A DNA stretch of 64,000 nt from Stramonita haemastoma (Eukaryota > Mollusca > Gastropoda > Neogastropoda > Muricidae): positions 38,188,266 to 38,252,265 of the forward strand of contig CM060334.1 in assembly GCA_030674155.1 (NCBI GenBank), read 5' to 3'. Below, piece after piece: positions 35,201-43,741 of this stretch (the stretch's first letter is position 1; each line of letters begins with the position of its first letter). Below the pieces are notes generated by a model. That model worked only from the letters and a program-made list of their open reading frames with translations. It had not been told where the DNA came from and ran no database searches. A program made the translations under genes and the position numbers.

Positions 35201-36072
35201 CCAGACGTAGGTCTGGATGTGGCACTCCTGCGTGTCGATCTGACGTGTTTGCCCAGCTACCAGAAGAAATACAGTGGAGATTCTCCGGTCTGCTCCACAG
35301 CCACGTTCAGGACAAAACCAAGGACACTGCTCGTTCTTCTGTGTCACAACAGAGCAGTGCAACGGAGAGAAAGGGTTGTTCCTGGCGCATCAGAAGGCTC
35401 TCCTAGAAAAACGGAGCCCTGAATCTGAACAAAGACCTCCAGAACGAGGCTTCTTTATCCAAACAAAGAAGGCTATCTTCAGTCCCAAGAAAAATACAAT
35501 CAAAGATTCATCTCAGAGCCGAGTGTTAGCGGTTCAGAGAAACTGCTCACACCGCTCGGAATGCATGAACAGGTTCAGGGCTGCTCACAGACAGACTTGG
35601 AGATGTCACATGTAAAATATGTAGACCAAAAGGAAAAGGTTTTTCAGAAGAAAACGACTCGGAATTCTCAGTCTCAAAGGCTGTTGTCTTTCTGAACAAT
35701 CTACTAGATCATCCATGCTTCCGATGCTGCGGATGACTTTTCAGACTCAAAGTGTCAGACATTGCCTGAGAAACGACCCACATGTTCAGACACAGGTGAC
35801 CCACACAGTTCCTCAGTCCAGGCTCCAAAAAGAAATCTCTGATCCATTCTCTGCACAGTCCCAAGTTGTCTGTTCCAAAGGGTATAGCCCCAGATGTCTT
35901 TTCTGCACTGCCTGCAGATCTGCAGAGAGAGATTGCAGCGGAAATGGCCTTTCAGAAACACTGTGCCGCTACCTCCTCAGCAAACTTTGACATCCATCGG
36001 AAGAAAGGTCAGCAAGCCAAAAGTCCAGCTAAACAAACCAATTCTATGTGGAACTATCTGAAGAAGAGATAA
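21558..36072 (+). CDS. POLI: DNA polymerase iota (Y-family translesion polymerase), nine exons
   Basis: Exons at 21558-21701, 22886-22977, 23514-23678, 24299-24439, 26787-27046, 28267-28445, 30006-30097, 32513-32644 and 34618-36072. The Y-family active-site motifs are present: [14 protein letters not shown] (Asp-x-Asp metal ligands and steric-gate region) and [17 protein letters not shown] (Asp-Glu metal ligands). Also present are a palm/thumb segment with [15 protein letters not shown], the little-finger segment LRLSVRK...RESRQC, and two UBM-type ubiquitin-binding motifs ([26 protein letters not shown]). Family knowledge: Pol iota inserts opposite DNA lesions in the nucleus and binds ubiquitinated PCNA. 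GTCACC-TGCAAT-type exon content and [14 protein letters not shown] argue for iota rather than kappa or eta. Several exons carry frameshifts (see exon entries), so the frame is not continuous in this assembly. Confidence 0.93.
21713..22200. repeat. POLI intron 1 simple repeats: (AC)n, (TC)n and (C)25
   Basis: (AC)n at 21714-21830, (TC)n to about 21885, and a run of 25 C at 22174-22198 followed by (AC)n. The rest of the intron holds a SINE B (22279-22569), a (TA)n and T runs at 22647-22702, and T runs near 22808. Confidence 0.9.
22279..22569 (-). mobile_element. SINE family B, reverse orientation, full length
   Basis: Reversed tail AAAGTTAAAGTCTGTCCC, reversed body CCTAAGGCTCATCAAGCCGG, and reversed head ACGCCCTAACCACTGGACTA ending at GCGGCGGCT. 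Lies in POLI intron 1. Confidence 0.9.
22886..22977 (+). CDS. POLI: POLI exon 2 (catalytic Asp-x-Asp)
   Basis: Encodes [20 protein letters not shown] then ALRDVPLG, with donor GTGAGT. The two aspartates of HIDVD are metal ligands in all Y-family polymerases. The start is uncertain: acceptors after CCACAG (22885) or ATCCAG (22873, adding DHPQ) both fit phase 0. The first gives SSQVIVHID, close to known iota proteins. Confidence 0.88.
23514..23678 (+). CDS. POLI: POLI exon 3
   Basis: 165 nt, acceptor CACAG, donor GTACAC, phase 1 in and out. It reads [38 protein letters not shown] and [17 protein letters not shown]. Very close to the iota fingers/palm segment ([14 protein letters not shown]...[13 protein letters not shown]). 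Confidence 0.95.
23679..24298 (+). other. POLI intron 3
   Basis: T-rich. A poly-G run lies near 23933-23947 and a short A/T-rich palindrome (AATTAAATTATTTTATAAAA) near 24130. No repeat family was recognised. Confidence 0.5.
24299..24439 (+). CDS. POLI: POLI exon 4 (second metal-ligand motif)
   Basis: 141 nt, acceptor GACAG, donor GTGTGT. It reads [38 protein letters not shown] and VIGHMYPSQ. The Asp-Glu pair in GFDENF completes the catalytic metal site. Phase 1 at both ends fits the neighbours. Confidence 0.95.
24513..24590. repeat. Poly-G tracts in POLI intron 4
   Basis: G run of about 19 at 24513-24531, followed by G-rich GGGTTTGGTTTGGGG sequence and another G run. Potential G-quadruplex sequence. 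Confidence 0.85.
24733..25016 (-). mobile_element. SINE family B, reverse orientation, with 11-bp target duplication
   Basis: Full-length family B in POLI intron 4. The direct repeat AAGTCAGAAAG at 24711-24721 and 25018-25028 marks the target-site duplication, with an A-rich stretch between it and the reversed tail. Confidence 0.9.
25029..26786 (+). other. POLI intron 4, right part
   Basis: Holds (AC)n at 25549-25608, a SINE C head fragment (GGTGGCAGGATGGTTAAGGT, 25781-25800, plus strand), G runs at 25969-25997, a purine-rich piece of repeat family F at about 26315-26480 (reverse of the 33655-33870 piece), and A/T runs to 26755. No gene seen. Confidence 0.6.
26787..27046 (+). CDS. POLI: POLI exon 5, one base short
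   Basis: Acceptor TTACAG, donor GTGACT. It reads [39 protein letters not shown] and [19 protein letters not shown]. It then needs one extra A in the AAA run at 26965-26967 to read [20 protein letters not shown] and SARHIP. Exon length is 260; 261 would keep the phase with both neighbours. The conserved K-PNQQT on the shifted side shows this is a one-base loss, probably sequence error. Confidence 0.93.
27366..27720 (-). mobile_element. LINE ORF2 C-terminal fragment in POLI intron 5
   Basis: Minus strand reads [15 protein letters not shown] and [21 protein letters not shown] peptides, the familiar end of many LINE reverse transcriptase proteins ([12 protein letters not shown]...REKWR.LV). Frames are broken. 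G-rich tracts at 27253-27300 precede it. Confidence 0.7.
28267..28445 (+). CDS. POLI: POLI exon 6
   Basis: 179 nt, acceptor GTGTAG, donor GTGAGG. It completes a glycine from exon 5 and reads [40 protein letters not shown] and [19 protein letters not shown]. Contains the helix-hairpin-helix-like thumb ([16 protein letters not shown]) that grips DNA. Ends in phase 0. Confidence 0.95.
28900..29255 (-). mobile_element. SINE family A, reverse orientation, full length
   Basis: Reversed tail TTTATTTATTTATTCTTTTA, body GATGACCTACTCTTATGAAA, reversed core TTTATAGTCTCATCC and reversed head CTAGGCTATATCCCGCCCC. Lies in POLI intron 6. Confidence 0.88.
29447..29590. repeat. 72-bp tandem duplication
   Basis: Two adjacent units (29447-29518, 29519-29590) starting ACAGTTCTTGATTAGACCA and containing GATGCTGGGGGCAACAGCAA and AGAGGCTGTATGATCAGTGG. 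They differ at only a few bases. In POLI intron 6. Confidence 0.9.
30006..30097 (+). CDS. POLI: POLI exon 7
   Basis: 92 nt, acceptor CATTAG, donor GTGATT. It reads [20 protein letters not shown] and [10 protein letters not shown], matching the start of the little-finger domain (SEEDSFKKC...LL..LLNR in iota). Ends in phase 2. Confidence 0.9.
31010..31325 (-). mobile_element. SINE family C, reverse orientation
   Basis: Contains GGTAGCTGCATTTCGACTTT, GTGTCTAAACATGACACCTG, GCCTACTCTTCCAAAAGGCG, the reversed core (TTTATAGTCTTATCC) and reversed B box GAATTGAACCCAG. Confidence 0.7.
31932..32044 (+). pseudogene. POLI: Relic copy of POLI exon 8 (acceptor plus 5' half)
   Basis: 113 bases matching 32480-32588 at roughly 85-90%, including intron sequence (AGTAAAATCCAAGGTGGTTA) and the acceptor (CACTTCAG). 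From the acceptor in phase 2 it reads [15 protein letters not shown], then loses the frame because of a missing G (CTTCAGTGCG against CTGTCAGTGCG). It has no 3' half and no donor. A SINE D lies between it and the complete exon. Confidence 0.75.
32050..32470 (+). mobile_element. SINE family D, near full length
   Basis: tRNA-like head GGATCGGTGGTCTAGGTGGT, then core CAGATGAGACGATAAACCGA. The body has GGCAAAATTCTGTAGAAAAA and GCGCTGCACTTGTAGCGACG, and the end is GAAATATCTGTGACATAAAG. It lies exactly between the two exon 8 copies. Confidence 0.85.
32513..32644 (+). CDS. POLI: POLI exon 8, frame-damaged
   Basis: Acceptor ATTTCAG, donor GTGAGG. After GREDGR-like codons the conserved frame is [20 protein letters not shown] and [10 protein letters not shown], matching the iota little finger (RKPHTVRLIIRR...RESRQC). 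Entering in phase 2 from exon 7 gives a stop, because the CCCC run at 32533-32536 is two C short of (or one C over) what the frame needs. The end also does not match exon 9's phase unless the C run near 32617 is one shorter. Both problem sites are homopolymers. Confidence 0.85.
32660..32925 (+). mobile_element. (TC)n tract and SINE family A core/3' fragment
   Basis: (TC)n at about 32670-32704, then CGGATGAGACTATAAACCGA, GTAGGCCGTTCTGTGCTGGT and the tail TATAAAAGAATAAATAATAA. In POLI intron 8. Confidence 0.75.
33152..33655 (-). CDS. Unidentified 167-codon open frame antisense to POLI intron 8
   Basis: ATG-started, stop-terminated frame of ordinary amino-acid composition ([20 protein letters not shown] ... 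[10 protein letters not shown]). I recognise no domain, signal peptide or membrane segment. It does not overlap a SINE family I can name, though its 5' end touches repeat family F. It could be a chance frame, an old transposon piece or a small intron-nested gene. No promoter or poly(A) signal could be assigned. Confidence 0.2.
   Translation of the reverse strand: MGETMFRLQEFGSSAICRQQLHSYSDQNLLASNGRQISLTLMEVVRQQATFLLPTGLHSESDLEDDGGRFAELKFSFTHLPITPDLAKLFHITGNHTNMLGNNNRKIFHRTNVQLQTMEPQTGESVGISSGGDKDVDCKHNLPCSLPGADCRGKFFAVQIPWVKINM
33655..33870. repeat. Interspersed repeat family F (pyrimidine-rich)
   Basis: Contains GAAATTTTGTGCTAGAATTC, TCCCTCTCTTTGTTTCTGC and TTCTTGGTCCATTCTCCTGC. Related pieces occur at 26315-26480 (reversed) and 43150-43450. 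Function and class unknown. Confidence 0.6.
34325..34575 (-). mobile_element. SINE family A, reverse orientation, head lost
   Basis: Reversed tail TTCTTTTATATCAAGGATAC, body ACAATGGCCTACTCTTACGA, reversed core to about 34555. Ends about 40 bases before POLI exon 9. Confidence 0.8.
34618..36072 (+). CDS. POLI: POLI exon 9 (C-terminal exon with two UBMs, interrupted frames)
   Basis: Acceptor CTCCAG. Frame 1 reads [40 protein letters not shown], the end of the little finger. A shifted frame then gives [11 protein letters not shown], as in other iotas. Frame 1 returns with UBM1 ([11 protein letters not shown], 35242-35274) and UBM2 ([15 protein letters not shown], 35890-35934), ending in [10 protein letters not shown] and TAA at 36070-36072. 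Stops separate these islands (for example near 34801 and 35400). The conserved islands suggest real coding with indel errors, but decay of the tail cannot be excluded. UBMs bind ubiquitin on PCNA or Pol iota itself. Confidence 0.8.
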
Positions 36073-36890
36073 GTGTTTTGGTGTGTGATGTTTTCTCCAG
36101 AAAAAAATGGGCAAAGATATTTGCAGAGTCCAGTGAAAATTCGGACAGCAGTTTGTGCATGCGAAGTGAACATAAAACAAAGAAGTGTCGGGGAGGAAGC
36201 AGTGTTTGCAAGAAGAACGAAAAAACAAACAAACATGGACTATAAAGATGACCATACTCCTCTCCAAGAAAGGTGGATACAAGTTGAGAGTGTGTAGTGT
36301 CCCAGAACTTGTCAAAATAATATCTAGATTGGTGTAAGATGATGATAGGACAGTTCTGTGTGAAAAGATGAGAGGGGGAAATTAATGTAGGATGATAAGA
36401 CTATTTTGTATGAAAACAAACAAAAAATTGTCAAGGATATTATCATGCCACAAGCAAGCACAACCACCCACACTCCAAGCAAACAAGTGTCCCTATGATA
36501 TTCACCTGTAGTGATAGTCCTGAAGATGTGTCAAAAACTGTTAAACCTCGCAGTTTCTAAGCCACACATTCAAACTCCACTCTGTTTCATTGAAGGTGAT
36601 AAAGCACCATACAGCTTCCAACAGATTAGTCCAGACAACAATCAAGTTGAAACATACACAAAAAAAGTAACACAGATTTGTACAACAGTATTGTCCTGCA
36701 ACTGACTTCAGTCACATCTTGCCACATCCAGACTGGGAAGAAGAAACCTACTCGTTGAATAAACTGATAATCGATTCATTAGCAAGAAATATTACAGATT
36801 ATGATGACACAATTTAGCTCAAGTAAAATCAAGAAGTTGCAGTAAGACTTGTTGATGTCTTCTAAGGGTCTAGAATACAACCAGGCGTGT
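36073..36890 (+). other. Probable POLI 3' UTR and flank
   Basis: No coding was recognised. A poly(A)-signal-like GAATAAAC at about 36757 is a candidate mRNA end. The exact 3' end is unknown. Confidence 0.4.
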
Positions 36891-36919
36891 CATATTATTT
36901 TATTTCATTTTTTATTTTA

Positions 36920-37190
36920 TACCACTTTATGTCACAGCAGATTTCTCTGCATGAAATTCGGGCTGCCCTCTCTTGGGAGAGCACATCACCACAAGTGCAG
37001 CGCCTTCCTTTTTTTTTTTTTTTTTTTTTCTTTTTCCTGTCTACAACTGTGTTTCCCTATCAGAGTGGCTTTTTCTACAGAATTTTGCCAAGGACAACCC
37101 CCTTGTTGCCGTGGGTTTCTACATGCGCTAAACAATGATGTGTAATTAGTAGTAGTTGTTGGGCATTCCCCAGCTAGACAGCCAAGGGGT
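36920..37190 (-). mobile_element. SINE family D, reverse orientation
   Basis: TACCACTTTATGTCACAGCA, GCATGAAATTCGGGCTGCCC, GTGCAGCGCC, then ATCAGAGTGGCTTTTTCTAC and GTTGCCGTGGGTTTCTACAT. A SINE A tail on the plus strand follows at about 37230-37370. Confidence 0.8.
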
Positions 37191-37879
37191 CTCCCAGATA
37201 CGCACTCGGCCTCACTTATCATCGTTTCCCTTTTCGAAAGAGTAGGCCATCATGTGCCTGTAGGAACAGAGACATGATTGACAAAACTGCATGCACACAG
37301 GGACTGGATGTAAAAAAAAAAGCACACAAGTGCTTATTCCATTATCCTCAAAATAAAGGAATAAAAATTAATTTAATAAAAAAAATTTTGGAAAACTTAT
37401 CACACCTTGCTGCAATCACTGTGAGTACGCTCTGCATGAGAAGTGTGCTTGTATGACTGTTTTCATACACCTCACCATACAGGCAGCCATGCTCAAATTT
37501 CAAAGGAACTGTTTTCCTTATGTGGAAGAGAGTACAAGCTGTTATGCTAAGAGCTTGTCATGGGTAAAGAAGACAGTCTCGACACAATACTGCGAAGCAT
37601 AACAATTCTTGGAGCTGATTTCTGTGTGCACATGTCCAATGCACACATAAAAAGGGGTGTGAACTATTTGAGTGGTCTTCCTTCTCTTGAGGGACAGTTT
37701 TCATTTGTGCTGCTGTGCATACCTGTTTCTTGTACACTAACATGTGTGCAGCATGACTATTATTCACTTGAAGTTGTGGATCTTTGTTAGTTATGGAAGA
37801 AATAAAACTTACCTCACTTGTTTTTTTGGGTAACAAATGTAAGTGATAACAGTGTGTGGTGTGTGTGTACTTTACATCA

Positions 37880-38440
37880 TTTACAAACATAAAACTATAA
37901 AAGAAAACAAGCCAAAATGTGATACAGCACAAAATATAAGAAAATGCCATGAAAAAGTTATCCAACACAAACAGTAATGAAAGAACAACCAACAGACAAT
38001 AACTGAACAAACAAAAGAAAACAAGCAACAAATAAAATGCATGAATTGTTTACTTTGTCCAAAAAAAAAAAATCTACCCACCCCATGGCTAAACAATGAA
38101 TGAACAAAAGCAAGCAAACAAGAAATAAATGTATAAGTAGTTTATTTTGTCCAAAACAAATTTACCCAACACGGACTCAACAGAAGAAGAATCAAAGTGA
38201 TTAAATGAACAAGGGAAAACTAGGGGGGAAAAAAATAATAATAAAACTAAAAAATTTCAAAAAAAGGGAAAACATTAAATGAACAAAGGAAAACAAACAT
38301 TAACAAATGTATGAATTAATTTTTTTGTCAACAACAAATTGACCAAAATAAAATCAACAAATTCAATTAAAATGAAAAAAGGGAAACCAGCAAATAAATG
38401 TATGATTTCTTTTTATGGCCAAAAATAGGAAAAAGAAACA
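37880..38440. repeat. A-rich degenerate tandem repeat, units of about 60-110 bp
   Basis: Four or more units share AATAAATGTATGAATT/AAGTAG, TTTATTTTGTCCAAAACAAA and an AACAAAGGAAAAC spacer. Units are diverged. The stretch from 38440 to 39370 is A/T-rich with no gene seen. Confidence 0.65.
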
Positions 38441-39379
38441 GGGAAATGATAACAAGAACATCAAATTTTTTGCCAACCTTCAAGTCTACGGCATCAACAA
38501 AGCTGAGATAAAAGTTTGTCGTCAACCTGAAAAGAATATTTTAACTGCAGAGCATCGATTCATATTAATTTTGAAGTGTCTGTATAATTTTTATACATTG
38601 CCCTTTCTGACTCACAGTACTAGCTTGATAACAAAACCCTATGTATGCTGAAAACATCAGTAAAACAGGCATTATATATCAGAGGTTTTATCCCTTTGAA
38701 ATAAACTTGGTTTACTGCACAAACCCTTTTCTTAAACAATTCAAAACAGTTCCTTTATGGCACCAAGCATTTACATTTGTAAAACATATTCCAGGCTTTT
38801 ACACATTCGAGGGAAGAGGTGGCACAAATTTTTCTTTCCTTTAACTTTTCTTTGATATTTTATGCTATCTAGGGTTAGAAAACTATGAGGAAGAAAAGTA
38901 TTTGGGGGCACTTACAAAAACTGCAATAATTTCATTCTATCATGAAAGTGGACAAAAAGTTGGGACAGACAAGGAATAGTGTGACATTATCGAGCACAAC
39001 AATGCAAGAAACCCAAACATGTTTTTGAAGGAAAATAATGGGATTTTCGTGCCACCTCTCCCCTTTAATGGATTTCATTGTCTCATCTAAATTACTGCCA
39101 TTCAGACAATCAATCAATCATTCATGGTCAAAATCAAATGGATAGAGTCAAAATCTTGCTGTAAACATTACACAACCAAACCATTGCAAAACACAGAGAA
39201 ATTTAGCTTATGCCAATGTGTTTATCATCACAGTCACGAGTTTTCCATCCTCTCCATGCAATGTAATCGAGAAAGCCTCTTTTTTTCCTTTTGACAGTGA
39301 CATCACCCATACATTTGCCAACAACCCATGACATATATCATATTGCCATGACTCAGACTTTTTGCTTTTGTTCCTTGGC

Positions 39380-39690
39380 TAGAGCCCCAAGGTTCACCAA
39401 TGGTGAGATTTTTTGCATTTGTATTTTTTTGTATTTTGTACCACTTTATGTCCACAGCAGATTTCTCTGGTGAAATTCAGGTGTTCTCTCCGGGGAGAGC
39501 ACATCGCCACAAGTGCAGCGCCTACCCTTTTTTTTTTTTTTTTCCTGCATACAACTGTATTTGTTTTCCCTATCAGAGTGGCTTTTTTCTACAAAATTTT
39601 GCCAGGGACAACCCTCTTGTTGCCGTGGGTTCTTTTACGTGCGCTAAATAGTGATGAGTAACACACGGGACCTTGGTTTATTGTCTCATC
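39380..39690 (-). mobile_element. SINE family D, reverse orientation
   Basis: TACCACTTTATGTCCACAGC, GTGCAGCGCCTACCC, ATCAGAGTGGCTTTTTTCTA, GTTGCCGTGGGTTCTTTTAC and the reversed core GTTTATTGTCTCATCC. Preceded by the short GCCCCAAGGTTCACCAATGG motif. Confidence 0.82.
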
Positions 39691-39719
39691 CGAAAGACAT
39701 GCAACCATTCTCCCCCCCC

Positions 39720-40065
39720 CCCCCCACACACACAATTTCGGTAGCCGCATTCCGACTTTGGGGATAGTGTCTAAACACAATATCTGTGTACATGCATTTT
39801 TTTACATTTTGTCACCCATTCCTACCAGCACAAAATGGACTGCTCCTCAGAAAGGCAAAACAGGTTTTTAATGAGTGTACATGATGTTTTGATTGTATTC
39901 ACACATAGAATCTCAGATGAAAGTCTCATCTGAGGGACTTTTGACCTTCAGTTCAATTTTCTTGTCAAACTGGGAAGAATGGGCAAGACTGGGAATTGAA
40001 CCAAGAGCCTCACAGCTTACTCGTATGGCAGGTGAACGTTTTAACCGTCCTGCCACCTTCCTTCT
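39720..40065 (-). mobile_element. SINE family C, reverse orientation, full length
   Basis: GGTAGCCGCATTCCGACTTT through CAGAAAGGCAAAACAGG to the reversed tRNA-like head AGGTGAACGTTTTAACCGTC and CCTGCCACC. The reversed B box is GGAATTGAACC. Confidence 0.78.
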
Positions 40066-40578
40066 TACTCACAGACACAGAGAATCTTTAACTTTCACAT
40101 ATCTGATTATCATGCGCTAAACATACAAAGAAAAGCAAGGCACTAACAGGTCTACACATAATTTGACTTTGGATTGGATGTTAAAAAAAAAAAAAAAAAA
40201 ATTTTTAAAGCGAACAAGTCCTTATTCCATTATCCTCGATATAAAAGGATAAATAAAAATAAATAAATTATGAGATGACAGCAATTCCCACCTCTTATCC
40301 ATAGGGTGCTGCCAAGATTTGAACCAGCAGAACAAGGCAGACCCAAAAGTCTCAGTGGTAAGAAACTCGCGTAGAGCATGGCAGCAGAGAGTCCTCAGAG
40401 GAGAAGCCCCTTCAAACAAGTGTTTCGGGCCTTTAATCTTCCTTACACTCTAGGGAGGCCGGCCACATCCAGTTCATGACTCTGGATGTCTCTCTGCTGC
40501 CCCTTCATGTATGTGGTGAGTTCTGACTCGGATTTGAATTCATGGTCTCTGGATATGCACACTTTTTTTTTTTTTTTT

Positions 40579-40594
40579 GGGGGGGGGGGGGGGG
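40579..40594. repeat. T run followed by (G)16
   Basis: About 16 T, then about 16 G. Flanking sequence up to 40620 has no gene. Confidence 0.85.
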
Positions 40595-40622
40595 ATTAGC
40601 CACCTATGGTATTATGGGTCAT

Positions 40623-41010
40623 CTAGGTCTTATGCAGTTCATCCCTACAGGTGGCGTATATGATGTCCCCATATGTGGCTAGTTTGTGTTCTAGTGTGCT
40701 TTTCCCTATCAGAGTCTCGAGTCTTTGGACAATTTTTCTGTCCAGTTTCTGCCACTCATCAGTTGCACTTGCTTTTGGCAGGTTGAGCTTCTGGCGCCTG
40801 GCATCGAGGGCCTGTGCAAGTTCGTCATCCGAGTCGACAGCTTGGTTGTCCTTGGCACTGTGGTTTGAATCCTGGCCTTGGTCTTCCAACGTCTTATCTG
40901 CTGATGCAGTGCGCTGCTGTCCACCCGGATGAGACCTCTCACATCCCTTCTTTGTTCTATGGATCTTCATGCCTCGCGCTGTAGCAAAGCTCCTTCCACA
41001 GACACATGGA
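40623..41010 (-). mobile_element. LINE N-terminal fragment with CxC...HxxxxxxC zinc finger
   Basis: Minus strand reads CVCGRSFATARGMKIHRTKK-GC, a zinc-knuckle/C2HC-type finger typical of the N-terminus of some non-LTR retrotransposon ORFs. An acidic spacer and then LNLPKASATDEWQKLDRKIV and KLATYGDIIYATCRDELHKT follow, the helical stretch that precedes the RT in such proteins. No RT follows. It sits just downstream of the oxidoreductase stop, same strand. Confidence 0.75.
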
Positions 41011-41206
41011 TCTATCCACCTCAGCTTTCCCTCCCCCCATCATCATTATCGTTCAGATCATCATCAACAACAACAACAAATCATTATCATCACAACCTGC
41101 TGCCAGTGTCCCCCCCCCCCCAACCTCTGATCCCAAAACCAGATGACACAGACAGCACACATATCCATCAACACACACCACCAGCTTCAGAGTCAGGCTT
41201 CGTTTA

Positions 41207-41463
41207 TCACAGTCTGCTACTGACACCCCCCTCCTTCATTCCGAACAAGGTGATTGGATGACACAGGCCATACAGCTGTCCGTCAACAGACAGGGAGGAG
41301 GAGCCAGGCAGCAGCGACCAATCACAGGACTCCACAGCAAGCGACGGGCCCCGGCTGGCTTCTGTCTTCAAGTCCTCCTGCACCAGGCCTGCCACATGCT
41401 CTGCGATGCCCAGGGAGGCAGACACCCCCGTCGATCTGATGCCTCCCACCGTGATCCAGTTTC
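41207..41463 (-). CDS. Oxidoreductase exon 7 (C-terminus, ends SRL)
   Basis: Acceptor GGCCAG, phase 2 from exon 6. It reads [20 protein letters not shown], then [13 protein letters not shown] and a variable tail ending [11 protein letters not shown] and TGA (41209-41207). GGIRSTG..AS..IAE is the final FAD-contact region of the fold. Ser-Arg-Leu at the extreme C-terminus fits the PTS1 consensus. Confidence 0.88.
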
Positions 41464-41627
41464 TGGCCAATCAAGGGCAAAGAATTTAGTGGATAGAAAA
41501 TGGGGAATTTTTTTTTACACAAATGGTGGTGTTTTCCTCTTCTGCAATGAGTGTGCTTTTACGTTTAGATGTATGTAGCTGTGTTATAAAAGAATGGGGG
41601 AAAAAAAAAGGTGTGTTGTAAAAAGAG

Positions 41628-41659
<32 letters not shown>

Positions 41660-41701
41660 TGTATATGCGTGACAAAACAATCTGCATCACACAGACACTC
41701 T

Positions 41702-41738
<37 letters not shown>

Positions 41739-43289
41739 ATGGAATTTGTATAGCGCTTTACTGATGAACACGCACATACTTAAATCATGATAGGCCATGG
41801 TCACTGTCAAACTTGTCAGCACAGAATTCTTACTGTGAAGGAGACGTTATGCAAGCCCTAGTCTGTTTTCTGTACATGAGAGACTGACCATCCTAAGTGA
41901 TACTACCACAGGGAGTAAAACAGGCTGAGGCTGTTGTACATGTCTGCCCATCTGCACACATTTGTCATAGTACAGGAAGGGTGTGTCAGTTTGTTTGTTT
42001 TTTTTTTGGGGGGGGGTTGTTCCTTGGCTGGAGCTCCAAGGTTCACCAATGGTGAGATTTTTGCCTATGCAACCGATTTTGCCCACTTTAAGGTATCCGC
42101 ATTCTGACTTCATGGAGTGTGTCAGTTAATTTCTACTCTCTCACCCACCAGAACTTTGATGAGAATGCTGCCAAATGCATGACAGGTAAAGCAACTTTTT
42201 TGTGGACCAGAGTATCTCCAACAAACCTGATGATTGAGAACTTCTATGGTCATGAAAAAAAAGTCGTCAGCTTTATATGAGCTGAATATAAATGTACATC
42301 ACTGACAAAATATCGCTGACTTACCAAACATGTGGATCTGAAAATGTGGACTTCACTAACCTGCTAATCTTCCATGCTTTTTTTTTTTGCTTTTTTTTTT
42401 CAAATTTCAGCCTGTTGTTTCCCACTAGTCTTGTGCAGATATAAGGTGTACATGTGTACTATTATCATCACCATCAATAATAATATTGTTATTGCTGTTG
42501 GGAGGGGGGGGGGGGGGGAGTTCAGCTTTCTAGTAGTTGCAGTGGTGGTGCTTTTGCTGTTTATAAACAGGCTGATCAAGACGTTACAGTATGGTGACAT
42601 TTTGTCAAAAGAAAACTATTCCAACTTAACAATAAGTTCTATTTTGCCCATATATACATACACATAAAGGGGAGCAAGGCATTTGCTGGTTTGTACATAG
42701 CAAAGAGTGTACCTGTAGGAGGTAGTAAACTTAAAGAGGAACTACAAATCCCTCATACAATCCACATAAGAAAGCCGAGAATCAACCCAAGCACAGAAAG
42801 GCAGAAATCCTGCCCACCAACACTCACCTGTCTGGATAAGCTTTAATCTGATAATCCTTGAACTGTGTGGCTGGTCGGACTCCGGTGTAGTGACCAACAG
42901 GTGACCAGCTGACCAGCTCCGGGACAGTTTGTCGACCCAACTCCAACAGTCGTTTTGTGATGTCAGGATTGACCGGAGCCCTCTGCCGACTGTCAACGTC
43001 CTCTGCCGTCGGTCCAACGATGACATTGTTGTGAACTGTGACATTAGAAAGGATATGAATAAAGCAATCATTCCCTGAACACAGCTGCAAGAAGTGTTTT
43101 TAACAACAAGGGGGAATTTTCCATAGTTGAGCTGATGTTATATACATAAGTCTCCCTGTGGAGGCGTGAAAGGCTCTCTCAGAACAGGTAATCATTACTA
43201 CCTTCAAGAAATTCTGTGCTAGAAATTTTCCCTTTTCTATCACTCTCTTTGTCTTTTTCTCTACCTCTTTCTCTATGTGTGTGTGTGTG

Positions 43290-43345
<56 letters not shown>

Positions 43346-43700
43346 GGAGAGAGAAAGACAGACAGATAGGTATAGGTAGATATATTCATATATAAAGATA
43401 TATCTTTTGCTTATTTTCTGCCTTCCCATTCTATTTTCCTGCCTTTCTTCAGCTGATAGTCTCATCCAAAGGATTTTGGGGGGTGGGGGGTAGTAGAGTC
43501 TTGAGTACTGATGTTAACTCCAGGGTAAAATAACGGGTGCCTCCACGGTGGCTTGATCCCAAGCCATCAGATCATATGTGCAACACTCTAACCACTAAGC
43601 TATCCCACCCCCTAATCTGAACTTTCCTGGAGATTTCCTGCATTTTGATGACACTGCGCACACATTGTTCATGAAAAACATTCCTTCTGTATATGCCCGA

Positions 43701-43741
<41 letters not shown>

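Noticed and set aside
21558..36072. Calling POLI a processed pseudogene
   Set aside because: Introns with GT-AG ends and matching phases are present throughout; the frame breaks lie mainly at homopolymers.
40651..40932. 93-codon plus-strand frame
   Set aside because: Antisense shadow of the LINE zinc-finger fragment, whose minus-strand peptide matches known LINE proteins.
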